From assembly GCF_019443105.1 (NCBI RefSeq), contig NZ_JAHZIJ010000019.1, forward strand, positions 1-64,000: a DNA stretch of 64,000 bases, written 5' to 3'. Below the pieces are notes generated by a model. The model saw only the letters and a list, made by a program, of their open reading frames with translations, was not told the origin of the DNA and did no database searches. The stretch comes from Paenibacillus oenotherae. GTDB taxonomy: Bacteria > Bacillota > Bacilli > Paenibacillales > Paenibacillaceae. The position numbers were made by a program, and so were the translations under genes. Of the stretch, positions 18,331-27,488 are shown one piece after another (the stretch's first letter is position 1; each line of letters starts with the position of its first letter).

Positions 18331-18364
18331 AAAGAGGCCTGCCCGGCTTAACCGGAGGCCCCTT
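18331..18364 (-). terminator. Terminator-like hairpin after the small peptide gene
   Basis: AAAG-GGCCT-CCGG pairs with CCGG-AGGCC-CTTT around a 5-nt loop with a 2-nt bulge; the minus-strand T-run is weak (CTCTTTGC). It lies 12 nt beyond the stop of the 44-aa ORF. Confidence 0.5.
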
Positions 18365-18376
18365 TATACAACAAAA

Positions 18377-18511
18377 TTATCTGATATTGCCGATAGAGTT
18401 TTTCACTGTATCATGTCTTGTTTTCAATACATTGCTTGCTCCTGCCACCGCTCCGCTAAAAGCAGTAAACATAATTGCCGCAGCGATTACCGTCAATGCA
18501 ACACGCTTCAT
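18377..18511 (-). CDS. Small exported peptide precursor, 44 aa
   Basis: A short ORF with a perfect AGGAGG (18519-18524) 7 nt before an ATG. The product starts with a classic signal peptide: MKR, then a hydrophobic core (VALTVIAAAIMFTAF) and an Ala-X-Ala region (SGAVAGA). Cleavage there would release a basic peptide of about 20 residues (NVLKTRHDTVKNSIGNIR). No cysteines or known family motifs are visible. It has its own upstream region and a terminator-like hairpin, so it is probably monocistronic. It could be a secreted signal, toxin-like or cell-wall peptide; the sequence does not decide. Confidence 0.7.
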   Translation of the reverse strand: MKRVALTVIAAAIMFTAFSGAVAGASNVLKTRHDTVKNSIGNIR

Positions 18512-18732
18512 TATAACACCTCCTCACAAGACATTTACCAAAAAATGCCTTGATTTTGCAAATCTAATCCTATCATCACATAATGATCATCCTGAGAGCA
18601 ATACTGTTTTAACATTATTGCAAATTTTTAGACTATTATTTTTTATTTCCTGCTAATTTATTGGATATCGGCCCTTCACCATCCGCATCTCCACCCCCTT
18701 GCCATTTTTTCAATCATTTAATATTCATTATA

Positions 18733-18769
18733 ATGATTTTTATAATCATAAATTTGATTTTTACAATCA
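18733..18769. promoter_or_regulatory. Paired operator-like palindromes upstream of nagBA
   Basis: Two inverted repeats: ATGATT-N5-AATCAT (18733-18749) and TGATT-N5-AATCA (18755-18769), with centres 21 bp apart, two helical turns, so both would be read on one DNA face. They lie in a strongly AT-rich region just upstream of the predicted nagB -35 box. No other gene is visible in 18525-18837. Confidence 0.6.
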
Positions 18770-18775
18770 TTTTCA

Positions 18776-18804
18776 TTGTTTTAAAAATTGATATGTCATA
18801 CAAT
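18776..18804 (+). promoter_or_regulatory. Predicted nagBA promoter
   Basis: TTGTTT (18776-18781), 17-bp spacer, TACAAT (18799-18804); predicted start near 18811, 27 nt before the nagB ATG. Confidence 0.6.
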
Positions 18805-18837
18805 GAAGTTGAAACAGGGAATGAGGAGGCAGCCTAG

Positions 18838-19560
18838 ATGAACATCAAACAGTTTGACAGCACCGGTGAGCTCGACTTGTATGCAGCCCGAATATTTGCG
18901 GACATGCTGGCTTCCAAGCCTCATGCTGTGCTTGGACTAGCCACAGGCTCGACACCGATCGGAATTTATGAAAAAATAATTGATATGCATCGGAATGCAG
19001 AGCTATCCTTCCAATCAGCGACAACCTTTAACCTTGATGAATATGTCGGCTTGCCCCGCGACAGCAGTCAAAGCTATGCTGCCTTTATGGAGGAGCGCTT
19101 GTTTTCCCATATCGATCTGCCGCCGGAGCGCGCCCATATCCCGCATGGGATGGCTGATGATCTAACCGATGCTTGCATACAATACGATCAATTGCTTGCG
19201 CAGCAGCCACTCGATCTGCAGCTGCTCGGCATTGGCCACAACGGCCACATTGGCTTCAATGAACCGGCTCATGCGCTGCAGGGCGGTACTCATATCGTTG
19301 AACTGAAATCAGAGACGAGAGAAGCCAATGCGCGGTTCTTCGAGACGCTGGACGATGTGCCGACGCAAGCCATTACGATGGGCATCGGCTCCATCTTGAA
19401 AGCACGCACGATCCTGCTTGCTGTGAAAGGCAAGGAGAAGGCCGAAATTGTCAAACAAGCGCTAACAGGCCCAATAACGACGGAATGCCCGGCATCATTG
19501 CTGCAAACACATGCGAATGTGATCGTACTTCTTGATCGAGAAGCAGGGAGGCTGCTATAA
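18838..19560 (+). CDS. nagB: Glucosamine-6-phosphate deaminase
   Basis: The 240-aa protein converts glucosamine-6-phosphate to fructose-6-phosphate and ammonia. Family motifs are intact: LGLATGSTP (about 33-41, phosphate binding), FNLDEYVGL (about 64-72, catalytic Asp), and GIGHNGHIGFNEPA (about 132-145, with the catalytic His). Its length is typical of Gram-positive NagB, which lacks the C-terminal extension of the E. coli enzyme. GAGGAGG lies 8 nt before the ATG. It is followed after 2 nt by nagA, forming an amino-sugar catabolic operon. Confidence 0.97.
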   Translation: MNIKQFDSTGELDLYAARIFADMLASKPHAVLGLATGSTPIGIYEKIIDMHRNAELSFQSATTFNLDEYVGLPRDSSQSYAAFMEERLFSHIDLPPERAHIPHGMADDLTDACIQYDQLLAQQPLDLQLLGIGHNGHIGFNEPAHALQGGTHIVELKSETREANARFFETLDDVPTQAITMGIGSILKARTILLAVKGKEKAEIVKQALTGPITTECPASLLQTHANVIVLLDREAGRLL

Positions 19561-19562
19561 CA

Positions 19563-20756
19563 ATGGCGCATAGGATGGAAAAGTGCTGGATAAGGAATGT
19601 TCATATCGTAGCAGAGGATGCCATAATCGAGGGAAGTCTGATGATAGAGGACGGATTAATCGTCTCCATCACACAAGGAGAGGACTCCTCCTCCCTGCCT
19701 GCGAAGGAAGCGGACAATGTTACAATCGTGGACGGCAAGGGCGGGTGGCTGCTTCCCGGCTTTATTGATCTGCATGTGCATGGCGGATATGGAGCAGACT
19801 TCATGGATGCCGCACATGAGGCATATGACACCATTACTTCCTTTCATGCCTCCAAAGGCACGACAACGATGCTAGCCACAACGGTTACAGCATCGCCAGA
19901 GGCTATCGAAGCGGTTATTGACGCCACTGCAAGCTATATAGAGGCATCCATGCCCTATGCATCGCTGGCCGGAGTCCATGTGGAGGGGCCATTCATCAGC
20001 GAACGCTGGCCCGGCGCACAGAATCCGGCTTATATTACAGCCCCAAGGCTGGACTGGCTTCAGCGATGGAACAGAGAGAAGCCTGGCATCGTCAAATTAT
20101 TGACGCTGGCCCCGGAGAAAGAGGGCGCGCTGCCGCTCGTCTCTTGGCTTGCAGAGCATGGAATTATTGCCGCATGCGGCCATACGGACGCCCTTTATGA
20201 AGAGATCGAAGCCGCTGTTGATGCAGGCCTCTCCCATGCTGTTCATACCTTCAACGCCATGCGCGGGCTGCACCATCGCGAGCCGGGAACAGCCGGAGCT
20301 GTGCTGACGGATGACCGCATTTATGCCGAGCTCATTGCGGACGGCCATCATGTCCACCCTGCGGCCATCAGATTGCTGGCTGCTTCCAAGCCCGGTGACA
20401 AGCTGATTCTGATTACGGATGCGATGTCCGCAGCAGGACTGGGCGACGGCCAGTATGACCTTGGCGGTCTTACAGTCGATGTGCAAAGCGGTGTAGCCAG
20501 ATTAAGCGAGGGCGGCAGCCTTGCAGGAAGTACACTGACCATGCTGGACGCTGTCCGCAACATGATGGCGTATACCGGCCTTAACCTGATGCAGGTTAGC
20601 CGCATGGCCAGCGCAAATCCTGCCGCAAGGCTGGGGCTCCAGCAGCTGACAGGCAGCATCGCCTCCGGCAAGCAGGCCGACCTCGTCCTGACAGACCAGT
20701 CGCTGCTGAGCGTTCAAGGAACCTGGGTGCGTGGACGGCGTGTTTATAGTGGCTGA
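19563..20756 (+). CDS. nagA: N-acetylglucosamine-6-phosphate deacetylase
   Basis: This 397-aa amidohydrolase-family enzyme removes acetate from GlcNAc-6-phosphate, feeding NagB. Metal and substrate motifs are visible: PGFIDLHVHGG near 65, HVEGPFIS near 140, ACGHTDA near 205, HTFNAM near 228 and the catalytic aspartate in LITDAMSAAG near 285. It starts 2 nt after nagB, using GGAGG inside the nagB 3' end. Transcription would end in the terminator-like hairpin of repeat element C. Confidence 0.96.
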   Translation: MAHRMEKCWIRNVHIVAEDAIIEGSLMIEDGLIVSITQGEDSSSLPAKEADNVTIVDGKGGWLLPGFIDLHVHGGYGADFMDAAHEAYDTITSFHASKGTTTMLATTVTASPEAIEAVIDATASYIEASMPYASLAGVHVEGPFISERWPGAQNPAYITAPRLDWLQRWNREKPGIVKLLTLAPEKEGALPLVSWLAEHGIIAACGHTDALYEEIEAAVDAGLSHAVHTFNAMRGLHHREPGTAGAVLTDDRIYAELIADGHHVHPAAIRLLAASKPGDKLILITDAMSAAGLGDGQYDLGGLTVDVQSGVARLSEGGSLAGSTLTMLDAVRNMMAYTGLNLMQVSRMASANPAARLGLQQLTGSIASGKQADLVLTDQSLLSVQGTWVRGRRVYSG

Positions 20757-20768
20757 ATTTAAAAAATA

Positions 20769-21314
<546 letters not shown>

Positions 21315-21319
21315 ATTAA

Positions 21320-22117
21320 TTATTTATCGTTAGCAGGTTCCGCAATATAGATGCGAATGCCGTGATCTTGCGCAGATGCGGCCAGCTGCTGCGGCAGCGG
21401 CTCATCCGTGATGAACGCCTGCAGTGCGGCAAGCGGCGCAATGGAGAATAGCGAGGCGCGGCCAACCTTCGTATGGTCGAACATCGCATAAGTCGCTTGC
21501 GAGCGTCCCATCATCGCCTTGGCGATATGCGCTTCCTGCTCGGAATAGGTCGTAATCCCTCCACTGGTGGAGACACCGTCTACACCCAGGAACATTTTGC
21601 CGATGTTGAGCTGACCGATCATCCCTTCGCCAAGGGGCCCGCACAGCTCGAAGCTGTTATGCCGCATGAGCCCGCCTGTGACGACAACTTGAATGTCGCT
21701 GCCAGCAAGCTCCATCGCCACGTTAACAGCATTCGTTACGACTGTAATGCCTCTGCGGATCTTGAGCAGCTTCGCAAGCAAATAATTCGTCGTTCCGCCT
21801 GACAATGCAACAACATCGCCTTCCTCGATAAGCGCGGCCGCCGCCAGGGCGATCCGCTCCTTCTCCAGAAACAACAGCCCTTCCTTCTCTGCAAAGGGGA
21901 GCTCCTTGACGGTGTTCATCCCGTCGTACATTGCGCCGCCTATCGTGCGAATGACTGGCTCCTCGCGCTCCATCAGCTCCAGATCACGCCTTGCAGTCGC
22001 TTCTGATATGCCGAAACGCTCAATAACTTCCTGAATCGTAATGCGCCCCTGGCGCTTCAATACATTCAGCAGCTGCTCCCGCCGCCGCTTTCCTTTGGAC
22101 GCTTGGGATTCCAGCAT
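21320..22117 (-). CDS. DeoR-family sugar regulator
   Basis: The 265-aa protein has an N-terminal DeoR winged-helix domain (about 8-60: RREQLLNVLKRQGRITIQEV, SEATARRDLELME). A C-terminal DeoRC sensor domain of the sugar-isomerase/phosphosugar-binding fold follows (VALSGGTTNYLLA near 105, VVVTGGLMRHNSFELCGP near 145). Such proteins repress carbohydrate operons and respond to a phosphosugar. Being opposite nagBA, it is a candidate regulator of that operon, though convergent placement is only weak evidence. I chose ATG 22117 (AGGTGG 8 nt upstream) over GTG 22129. An ATGA-N5-TCAT motif at 22154-22166 upstream resembles the nagB palindromes. Confidence 0.9.
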   Translation of the reverse strand: MLESQASKGKRRREQLLNVLKRQGRITIQEVIERFGISEATARRDLELMEREEPVIRTIGGAMYDGMNTVKELPFAEKEGLLFLEKERIALAAAALIEEGDVVALSGGTTNYLLAKLLKIRRGITVVTNAVNVAMELAGSDIQVVVTGGLMRHNSFELCGPLGEGMIGQLNIGKMFLGVDGVSTSGGITTYSEQEAHIAKAMMGRSQATYAMFDHTKVGRASLFSIAPLAALQAFITDEPLPQQLAASAQDHGIRIYIAEPANDK

Positions 22118-22233
22118 GGATCGTCCCACCTAACTTGTATCCGACATCCAATAATGATAAAGTCATCCGACAATGAAACCGTCAGCACATTCCAATTCCC
22201 CGTTCAGCGCTGAACGGCTCCAAGCACATGAGC

Positions 22234-22659
22234 TTACTTGTACATTGGATATTGCATCAAATAAATATTGACAAGATAAAGCACAAGCACAATCAGGCTC
22301 ATGACTCGCGCTTTGCCAATATGCGCGGTCGCGCTTTGGCCAGATTCAATAGCAGCTACAATCCGTTTGAGCGGCTTCGTCACGATACCGCCTAATGCAG
22401 CGATAGCCAGGAACAACAGCGTAACCAGAATCATCCACAATACGCTGTACTCGCCCTTGGACATCAAATAGCCGCCTGTCAGCAGCTGAACAATCAGAAA
22501 ATATTGGGCAATCCGGTTGGCAGAGATAAGTCCGTCAGCAAGACCTGCCTGTCCCGCTCCGGCAAGCTTGGACGCTTTGCCTACGAGCAGCGGCATAACG
22601 ATGTAGAACCCCATCCCTACTGCTCCAATCGTGTGCAGCAACACCATAAATTCCAACAT
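22234..22659 (-). CDS. Four-helix membrane protein, 141 aa
   Basis: The protein has four predicted membrane helices (about 3-25, 50-68, 75-92 and 116-134) and a basic segment (KPLKRIVA) between the third and fourth. A conserved-looking LLHTIGAVGMGFYIVMPLL opens the protein, and the layout resembles DUF2269-like small membrane proteins, but I am not sure of the family. AGGAGG lies 7 nt before the ATG. It is an isolated gene between deoR and recQ on the same strand. Confidence 0.75.
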   Translation of the reverse strand: MLEFMVLLHTIGAVGMGFYIVMPLLVGKASKLAGAGQAGLADGLISANRIAQYFLIVQLLTGGYLMSKGEYSVLWMILVTLLFLAIAALGGIVTKPLKRIVAAIESGQSATAHIGKARVMSLIVLVLYLVNIYLMQYPMYK

Positions 22660-22747
22660 TATGCTTCCTCCTGCAGATTCATTATAAAATCATAATTATT
22701 ATACTAAAACAATCATTCAAATTCAAAGTAAACGCTTCATTAGCAAA

Positions 22748-24940
22748 TTAAATGAGACGATGTTTCACCATAACCGCTTTGATCGCAAAATAATCCACAT
22801 CGCTTGGCAGCGCTTCTTTGATCGGCTTCAGACGCTCCGTGCCGACCTGCACAATCGTTCGGATAATAAGATCTTCATGCTGCTCAGGGATAAATGCATC
22901 CCAGTCTATATCCTCGCCCTCTTCACCGCAGCGGAGCAGATGGTTCTCAATCGTTACCTTTGTCATGCCGCGCTGCTCGGCAATCTGCTTGAGCGTATAG
23001 CCTTCACGAAGCAGCAGCAGGGATTGCAGATGGCTGGACAATTCTGAACCATCGTCTCCTTGCAGCTCCCGTCCCCCGCCAGCCGGCCTCTGAATCGTTG
23101 CCGCCGCATCGCTGTAAGAAGATAGGGGGGCCTGTCCTCCGCCAGCCCCTTCTGCATCTGTACGAAACTTCCGCACAATCGCAATAACATCGCTGCCATA
23201 CCTGCTCGCTTTGGCTGCCCCTACACCTTTAACCGCCAGCAATTGCTCGGTCGTCAGGGGCTGCCTGTCGGCAATCTCCCTAAGAGCCGCATCGAAGAAC
23301 AGCATGAAAGGTGGAACATGCTCCCGCGCCGCCGTCTCTTTGCGCCACTCTCTGAGCGCCTCGAACAACGGCGAATTGGCAACAGCAGCACCTTCCGCTG
23401 CACGGCGTCTGGCAGACATGCTGCGGCGCCTGAGAACATTCACCTTTCCTTCCAGAACCGGCAGTGCCTCTGCAGCCAGGGAGACAGTCGGGTACTCGCC
23501 TTCGCTTATACGCATATAACCCTCGGCGACGAGCCAATAAAGCCAATCCGTAACATCCTTCTCCGCCCAATCCCGCAGCAGGCCATAAGTGGACAAGCGG
23601 TCAAGGCCAAACTCCAGAATCCGCTTCTCCCGCGAGCCCTTAAGCACCTTCGCAGCCATTGAAATTCCGAACCGTCCCTTCAGCCTTCCAACGCACGAAA
23701 GCGCCTTGCGGGCATCCTCCGTCATATCAATCTTCTCGCTCTGATCCAGACAATTGCTGCATTTGCCGCAGGAGGGTACGTCCGCTTCACCGAAATAGCT
23801 CACAATGAACTGGAGCAGACATCGCTCCGTTCTGCTGTAGTGCATCATCGTATACAGCTTATTAAGCTGTATCGTGCGCCGCTCCGCATCGCTTGTGCCC
23901 CGCTCGATCAAGAACCGCTGCACCTGCACATCCTGCGGCTCAAACATCAGCACGCATTCGCTCTCTTCTCCATCACGACCGGCCCGACCCGCTTCTTGAT
24001 AATAGGATTCCACATCGCCAGGCATCTGCCAATGGACGACATAACGGACGTTCGGCTTGTCTATTCCCATTCCAAAGGCATTCGTCGCCACCATCACCCG
24101 GATATCATCGAAGCGGAATTGCTCCTGCGCCTCTGCCCGTTCCTTATCGCCAAGACCGCCGTGATACTTCCCAGCGCTGATGCCAAGTCTGGTCAAAGCG
24201 TCACAAACCTCATCCGCCTCCTTGCGGGTAGCGGTATATATAATTCCGGATTGATCGGCTCTCTGACTCACATAATCCCGCAGAAACTTTCTTTTATCCG
24301 TACCCGTAACGACCGACAGAGATAAATTCGTCCGCGCAAATCCGGTTACGAATATGTTCGGCTCGCGCAGCCTCAGCATATCGGCAATATCCTGCGACAC
24401 CTCCGGCGTTGCCGTCGCCGTAAAGGCCGCCACCGGGGGACGGTTGTCCAGACGGCCAATCCAGTTGGCAAGCTGCCGATAGCTTGGCCGGAAGTCATGC
24501 CCCCACTGTGACACACAATGCGCTTCATCAATCGCAATGAGCGATATATGCATCTGGCCGGTGAAAGATTCGAACATTGTGCCGTCAAGCCGCTCCGGAG
24601 CGACATACAGCAATTTATAGACCCCTTGCGCCGTTTGTCTAATGACATCGCGATAGGATGCTGCATCCAGCGAGCTGTTCAGGAATGCCGCAGGCACGCC
24701 TAAGCGTCCAAGCGCATCAACCTGATCCTTCATTAATGAAATAAGTGGAGATACGACGATAGCCGTACCTGGAAGGAGCATCGCCGGGAGCTGGTAACAG
24801 AGGGATTTGCCCCCGCCAGTTGGCAGAATCGCGAGTGTATCCCTGCCTTCTAACAAGCCTGTAATGATATCCCCCTGCCCCTTGCGGAAACTGTCATATC
24901 CGTAAACCTGTTTTAACATCCGCTGCGCCTGCTCGATCAT
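22748..24940 (-). CDS. recQ: ATP-dependent DNA helicase RecQ
   Basis: The 730-aa helicase has Walker A TGGGKS at 41-46, the DEAH box (IDEAHCVSQWG near 138), the SF2 C-terminal domain with ATNAFGMGIDKPNVR, and QEAGRAGRDG (motif VI) near 320. A four-cysteine RecQ zinc module (CGKCSNC) lies near 375. It continues with the RQC winged helix, an HRDC domain (LLAVKGVGAAK near 565) and a C-terminal helix-turn-helix (LKQIAEQRGMTKVTIENHL near 660), as in long-form Firmicute RecQ. The ATG at 24940 has GGGGG 7 nt upstream. It acts in recombination repair and fork restart. Confidence 0.95.
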   Translation of the reverse strand: MIEQAQRMLKQVYGYDSFRKGQGDIITGLLEGRDTLAILPTGGGKSLCYQLPAMLLPGTAIVVSPLISLMKDQVDALGRLGVPAAFLNSSLDAASYRDVIRQTAQGVYKLLYVAPERLDGTMFESFTGQMHISLIAIDEAHCVSQWGHDFRPSYRQLANWIGRLDNRPPVAAFTATATPEVSQDIADMLRLREPNIFVTGFARTNLSLSVVTGTDKRKFLRDYVSQRADQSGIIYTATRKEADEVCDALTRLGISAGKYHGGLGDKERAEAQEQFRFDDIRVMVATNAFGMGIDKPNVRYVVHWQMPGDVESYYQEAGRAGRDGEESECVLMFEPQDVQVQRFLIERGTSDAERRTIQLNKLYTMMHYSRTERCLLQFIVSYFGEADVPSCGKCSNCLDQSEKIDMTEDARKALSCVGRLKGRFGISMAAKVLKGSREKRILEFGLDRLSTYGLLRDWAEKDVTDWLYWLVAEGYMRISEGEYPTVSLAAEALPVLEGKVNVLRRRSMSARRRAAEGAAVANSPLFEALREWRKETAAREHVPPFMLFFDAALREIADRQPLTTEQLLAVKGVGAAKASRYGSDVIAIVRKFRTDAEGAGGGQAPLSSYSDAAATIQRPAGGGRELQGDDGSELSSHLQSLLLLREGYTLKQIAEQRGMTKVTIENHLLRCGEEGEDIDWDAFIPEQHEDLIIRTIVQVGTERLKPIKEALPSDVDYFAIKAVMVKHRLI

Positions 24941-24973
24941 CAAAGTACCCCCGTTTCTTCCTGACAAAATGAA

Positions 24974-24999
24974 GACCCTGACAACGTTCAGTCAGGGTC
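24974..24999 (-). terminator. Hairpin downstream of mdh
   Basis: GACCCTGAC pairs with GTCAGGGTC around 8 nt; on the minus strand it is followed by TTCATTTT. It probably ends the citZ-icd-mdh transcript. Confidence 0.7.
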
Positions 25000-25030
25000 C
25001 CATGTGCTTCATGAGTGATATTGGCGCCTA

Positions 25031-25972
25031 TCAGCCTGTTACAATTTTGATGACATTGCGGACGGACACTGCGGATTTCTCCAGCGCCGCCTTCTCATCA
25101 GTCGTCAGCTCAAGCTCAAATATCTTCTCGATGCCGTCTCCGCCAAGTATGACCGGAACACCCATAAACAGGTTGTCGTAGCCATATTCGCCTTCAAGCA
25201 GTGCGATAACTGGAATGATCCGCTTCTTGTCCTTCAGAATAGCTTCTGTCATTTGGACAAGCGACGCGGCTGGCGCATAATATGCGCTGCCATTGCCAAG
25301 CAGATTCACGATTTCGCCTCCGCCAACACGGGTGCGCTGCACAATGGCTTCAATGCGGTCAGCAGGGATCAGCTTCTCGATGGGAATGCCGCCTGCATTG
25401 GAGTAACGAACAAGCGGCACCATATCATCGCCATGGCCGCCAAGCACGAAACCGCGAACGTCCTCGACAGATACATTCAGCTCCTGTGCGATAAATGTAC
25501 AGTAGCGGGCAGTATCAAGAACGCCGGATTGACCGATCACTCGATTCTTAGGGAAGCCGAGTGCGTTGTAAGCAACATAAGTCATTGCATCAACCGGGTT
25601 CGATAAAATAATAACATAGCTATTCGGGCTGGTTGCTTTAATATTCTCACAAACGGATTTTACGATGGCTGCATTCGTGTTCACAAGATCATCACGGCTC
25701 ATGCCCGGCTTGCGGGCAATACCGGCAGTGATGATGACAACATCGGAGTCTGCTGTATCCGCATAATCGGAAGTACCGCTAATACGGGAATCAATGCCTT
25801 GTACAGGAGTGGATTCCATCATATCAAGCGCCTTGCCCTTCGTCGGGTTCTCCAACTGCGGAATATCGACGAGAATGACGTCTCCAAGCTCTTTTTGCGC
25901 CAGCATCAACGCAGTGGTCGCACCGGTAAAGCCAGCGCCTACAACCGTAATTTTGTTCCGTTTGATAGCCAT
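25031..25972 (-). CDS. mdh: Malate dehydrogenase
   Basis: The 313-aa NAD-dependent enzyme of the LDH-like malate dehydrogenase group has nucleotide-binding [14 protein letters not shown] at about 10-23, [16 protein letters not shown] near 85 (Arg for substrate), VGQSGVLD-type [12 protein letters not shown] near 150, and the catalytic histidine in [10 protein letters not shown] near 178. It oxidises malate to oxaloacetate in the TCA cycle. It is the last gene of citZ-icd-mdh, the order found in B. subtilis. GGGAGG lies 10 nt before the ATG. Confidence 0.97.
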   Translation of the reverse strand: MAIKRNKITVVGAGFTGATTALMLAQKELGDVILVDIPQLENPTKGKALDMMESTPVQGIDSRISGTSDYADTADSDVVIITAGIARKPGMSRDDLVNTNAAIVKSVCENIKATSPNSYVIILSNPVDAMTYVAYNALGFPKNRVIGQSGVLDTARYCTFIAQELNVSVEDVRGFVLGGHGDDMVPLVRYSNAGGIPIEKLIPADRIEAIVQRTRVGGGEIVNLLGNGSAYYAPAASLVQMTEAILKDKKRIIPVIALLEGEYGYDNLFMGVPVILGGDGIEKIFELELTTDEKAALEKSAVSVRNVIKIVTG

Positions 25973-26003
25973 ATTTCAAGTACCTCCCGAAATCAATATA
26001 ATA

Positions 26004-26028
26004 GTGCGCTGCTCTAAGAGCAGCGCAC
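26004..26028 (-). other. Intercistronic hairpin between icd and mdh
   Basis: A perfect 11-bp stem (GTGCGCTGCTC/GAGCAGCGCAC) with a 3-nt loop and no T-run, so more likely an mRNA-stability or processing structure than a full terminator. Confidence 0.7.
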
Positions 26029-26048
26029 GCTTCGAATCGTAGAACGGA

Positions 26049-27341
26049 TTACAGGTTGTTGATGATTTCGTCTGCAAACGCGGAGCATTTCACTTCGGTT
26101 GCGCCTTCCATCAGACGAGCGAAATCATAAGTTACGGTTTTGTTGTTGATCGATGTTTCCAAGCCTTTGTAGATCATGTCAGCCGCTTCCTGCCAGCCCA
26201 GGTGCTCCAGCAGCATTACGCCGGAGAGGATAACTGAACCCGGGTTAACGACATCAAGATCCGCATATTTAGGAGCTGTACCATGCGTAGCTTCAAAAAT
26301 CGCGTGGCCAGTCAGATAGTTAATGTTCGCGCCTGGCGCAATTCCTATACCGCCAACTTGAGCAGCCAGTGCATCGGACAGGTAATCGCCGTTAAGGTTA
26401 AGCGTAGCGATAACATCAAAGTCAGTTGGACGAGTCAGGACTTGTTGAAGCGCGATATCTGCGATTGCATCCTTCACGATCAGCTTGCCTGCTGCTTCTG
26501 CATCCTTCTGTGCTTTGTTCGCCGCATCTGTTCCTTCTGCTTCCTTGATGCGGTCGTATTGACCCCAAGTGAAGGTTTGCTCAGCGAATTCTTGCTCAGC
26601 CACTTCGTAGCCCCAGTTCTTGAACGCGCCCTCGGTAAACTTCATGATGTTGCCTTTGTGAACGAGCGTGAGCGATTTGCGGCCATGCTTCAGCGCGTAC
26701 TCGATAGCAGCGCGGGCAAGACGCTTGGAGCCCTCAGCCGATACCGGCTTGATGCCGATTCCGGACGTTTCCGGGAAACGGATTTTGTTAACGCCCATTT
26801 CCTTCTGCAGAAATTCGATAACCTTCTTCACTTCAGCGGAGCCTTCCTGGTATTCGATACCAGCATAGATATCCTCGGTATTCTCACGGAAGATAACCAT
26901 GTTAACAAGCTCAGGACGTTTCACCGGGGAAGGTACACCGTCAAAGTAACGAACTGGACGCAGACAAACGTACAGGTCAAGCTCCTGGCGCAGTGCTACG
27001 TTCAGGGAACGGATGCCTCCGCCGATTGGCGTCGTCAATGGTCCTTTGATCGCTACAATGTATTCGCGAATCGCTGTTAATGTATCAGCCGGAAGCCACT
27101 CGCCGTATTGATTGAATGCTTTTTCGCCAGCAAAAACTTCGTACCAAGCGATTTTTTTCTCGCCGTTATATGCTTTCTCAACAGCTGCATCAAGCACGCG
27201 CTTCGATGCTTTCCAGATATCGCGGCCAGTACCGTCACCCTCGATGAAAGGAATGATAGGGTTGTTTGGTACTTGCAGAACACCGTTGTCGATTGTAATT
27301 TTTTGTCCTTCGGTAGGCAGTGCGAATTTTTCCAATTGCAT
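26049..27341 (-). CDS. icd: NADP-dependent isocitrate dehydrogenase
   Basis: The 430-aa enzyme decarboxylates isocitrate to 2-oxoglutarate. Recognisable segments are [14 protein letters not shown] (about 28-41), [20 protein letters not shown] near 100 with the substrate-binding Ser and Arg residues, [23 protein letters not shown] near 155, and [14 protein letters not shown] with metal-binding aspartates near 305. I place the start at ATG 27341 (AGGAGG 10 nt upstream); a TTG two codons earlier would be only 4 nt from that site. Confidence 0.97.
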   Translation of the reverse strand: MQLEKFALPTEGQKITIDNGVLQVPNNPIIPFIEGDGTGRDIWKASKRVLDAAVEKAYNGEKKIAWYEVFAGEKAFNQYGEWLPADTLTAIREYIVAIKGPLTTPIGGGIRSLNVALRQELDLYVCLRPVRYFDGVPSPVKRPELVNMVIFRENTEDIYAGIEYQEGSAEVKKVIEFLQKEMGVNKIRFPETSGIGIKPVSAEGSKRLARAAIEYALKHGRKSLTLVHKGNIMKFTEGAFKNWGYEVAEQEFAEQTFTWGQYDRIKEAEGTDAANKAQKDAEAAGKLIVKDAIADIALQQVLTRPTDFDVIATLNLNGDYLSDALAAQVGGIGIAPGANINYLTGHAIFEATHGTAPKYADLDVVNPGSVILSGVMLLEHLGWQEAADMIYKGLETSINNKTVTYDFARLMEGATEVKCSAFADEIINNL

Positions 27342-27488
27342 AATCAAATTTCCTCCTTGGATGTTTCATAACTTGTATGTAGTACTCAATAAACATAACA
27401 CAAGGGAGCCGGCCCTGCAGCCTCTAACCGCTGCACGCCAACACCCCGTCACAATACCGGCAGAGATGAGCTGCCGAATGACTGTCTT

